This document shows positions 4,613 to 5,698 of a DNA stretch of 5,698 nucleotides, in pieces (positions within the stretch are counted from its first letter, which is position 1; every line of letters begins with the position of its first letter). The DNA lies in assembly GCA_019747455.1 (NCBI GenBank), contig JAIEQT010000237.1, positions 1 to 5,698 on the forward strand, written 5' to 3'. The stretch comes from Chitinophagaceae bacterium (GTDB lineage: Bacteria; Bacteroidota; Bacteroidia; Chitinophagales; Chitinophagaceae). Below the pieces are notes generated by a model that had not been told where the DNA came from, did not search any database, and was given only the letters and a program-made list of their open reading frames with translations. The position numbers and the translations under genes were made by a program.

Positions 4613-5698
4613 ATGCGTTTAGTAACCCTGTTATTTATTGTTTTAGGAACTATGTCTGTACATGCACAAACAAATTCCCGTATTCAGGAGAAAACAAAAA
4701 ACATGAAACTGCAAGATGGTTATTTCCCTTTTTGGTGGGATGCTGCTAGCGGTAAAATTTGGTTACTAGTAAATAAAACCGATCAAGAATTTTTATATGT
4801 TAATTCTTTACCTGCGGGCTTAGGATCGAATGATATCGGACTCGATCGAGGACAAAAAGGCGATAATAGAATCGTTTTTTTTCATAAGGTGGGAAAGAAA
4901 ATGATGCTCGTGCAACCGAATTACGACTATCGAGCTACCAGCGTTAACAGTAACGAGCAAAGGGCTGTTAAAGAGTCTTTTGCTCAATCAACGATTGCCG
5001 CCTTTTCTGTAGAAGAAGAAGAGAATGGAAATTATTTGATAGACTTCACTCCTTTTTTGCTTAGGGATGCCCATGGTGTGGCAGATAAAATACGTAGTAT
5101 GCGCCAGGGTTCCTATACTTTTAGTGAACCCCGATCCGCTGTTTTTATAGAGCGTACAAAAAATTTCCCGCTTAATAGCGAGTTTGAGGCTACTATTAGT
5201 TTCATCGGTGGTGCCGATGCTGGCAGGTTTATTAATAGTGTAGTACCCTCTCCCGAAGCTATTACACTGCGTATGCATCATTCTTTTGTGCAATTACCCG
5301 ATAATAATTACAAACCGCGTAGATATGATATTAGGAGCGGTTATTTTGGAATCAACTATTTCGATTATAGTTCCCCCTTTACAGAACCTATTGAGCAATT
5401 ATTTATCAGTAGGCATCGATTGCAAAAAAAAGATCCCAACGCATCAGTTAGCGAACCAATAAAGCCAATTATCTATTATTTGGATAATGGAACCCCCGAA
5501 CCTATACGCTCTGCCTTACTAGAAGGTGCCAGTTGGTGGAATCAGGCATTTGAAGCTGCTGGTTATAAAAATGCTTTTATTGTAAAAATATTACCTGATT
5601 CGGCCGACCCAATGGATATCCGTTATAATGTAATTAATTGGGTGCATCGCTCAACACGCGGGTGGAGCTATGGCGCTTCGGTTACCGACCCCAGAACC
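4613..5698 (+). CDS. Secreted zinc-dependent metalloprotease-family protein (DUF5117/DUF4953 type), partial
   Basis: The frame is open from ATG 4613 to the right edge (362 codons, no stop). The N-terminus is a signal peptide: MRL, a hydrophobic core, then VHA before Gln19. The next part resembles the DUF5117 region of a large Bacteroidota metalloprotease family: GYFPFWWD (36-43), EFLYVNSLPAGLGSNDIGLD (59-78), LVQPNYDYRA, then LLRDAHGVAD and HHSFVQLPDNNYKPRRYD further on. From about residue 288, YYLDNGTPEPIRSALLEGAS and WWNQAFEAAGY lead into HRSTRGWSYGASVTDPRT (345-362), the start of the DUF4953-type catalytic region. The HExxH zinc motif should follow about 50 or more residues later and is outside the window, so catalytic competence cannot be judged. 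Full members are about 800 residues or more and are exported; their substrates are unknown. The start is chosen because it gives the signal peptide. No Shine-Dalgarno is visible, and it follows a terminator by 22 bp. Confidence 0.9.
   Translation, partial: MRLVTLLFIVLGTMSVHAQTNSRIQEKTKNMKLQDGYFPFWWDAASGKIWLLVNKTDQEFLYVNSLPAGLGSNDIGLDRGQKGDNRIVFFHKVGKKMMLVQPNYDYRATSVNSNEQRAVKESFAQSTIAAFSVEEEENGNYLIDFTPFLLRDAHGVADKIRSMRQGSYTFSEPRSAVFIERTKNFPLNSEFEATISFIGGADAGRFINSVVPSPEAITLRMHHSFVQLPDNNYKPRRYDIRSGYFGINYFDYSSPFTEPIEQLFISRHRLQKKDPNASVSEPIKPIIYYLDNGTPEPIRSALLEGASWWNQAFEAAGYKNAFIVKILPDSADPMDIRYNVINWVHRSTRGWSYGASVTDPRT

Noticed and set aside
4567..4749. Plus-strand 60-codon open frame beginning inside the terminator
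   Set aside because: It starts in the hairpin loop and overlaps the signal peptide of the well-supported metalloprotease in another frame.
4988..5293. Minus-strand 101-codon open frame within the metalloprotease gene
   Set aside because: It lies opposite conserved DUF5117-type coding sequence, and its own translation shows no recognisable motif.

Overview
The window reads as a stretch of an AT-rich Bacteroidota chromosome, most likely Chitinophagaceae or a near relative. The grounds are gene content (a DUF4783 protein next to nadC, a small haem-binding CxxCH protein, a DUF5117/DUF4953-type metalloprotease), the absence of Shine-Dalgarno sequences before nearly every start, and two short signal peptides that end in 'HA-Q'. 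The lineage is an inference from these traits; there is no rRNA or other marker here.

Layout. Positions 1-2334 hold three genes on the minus strand, transcribed in the order gpmI (glycolytic phosphoglycerate mutase), a membrane-anchored haem-binding protein, and engB (ribosome-assembly GTPase, running off the left edge). Gaps of 16 and 27 bp suggest one transcription unit. An 85-bp divergent intergenic region (2335-2419) separates them from a plus-strand group: a secreted DUF4783 protein, nadC (NAD biosynthesis) 5 bp later, and a SUI1/eIF1-like translation factor 27 bp later. A 74-bp gap with two AT-rich inverted repeats leads to a lysine/alanine-repeat, histone H1-like protein, which is followed by a clear intrinsic terminator. 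Just 22 bp beyond its U-tract begins a large secreted zinc-metalloprotease-family gene that runs off the right edge before its catalytic region.

Function. Most genes are housekeeping: central carbon metabolism (gpmI), NAD synthesis (nadC), ribosome assembly and translation (engB, SUI1) and nucleoid organisation (the H1-like protein). Three products are exported or membrane-anchored and less understood: the haem-binding protein, the DUF4783 protein and the metalloprotease. I found no mobile element, CRISPR array, tRNA, rRNA or defence system. No stretch over 300 bases lacks a gene. I do not see a convincing new multi-gene system; the points most worth a second look are the H1-like repeat protein and its upstream palindromes, the uncharacterised DUF4783-nadC pair, and the terminator placed tightly against the metalloprotease start.
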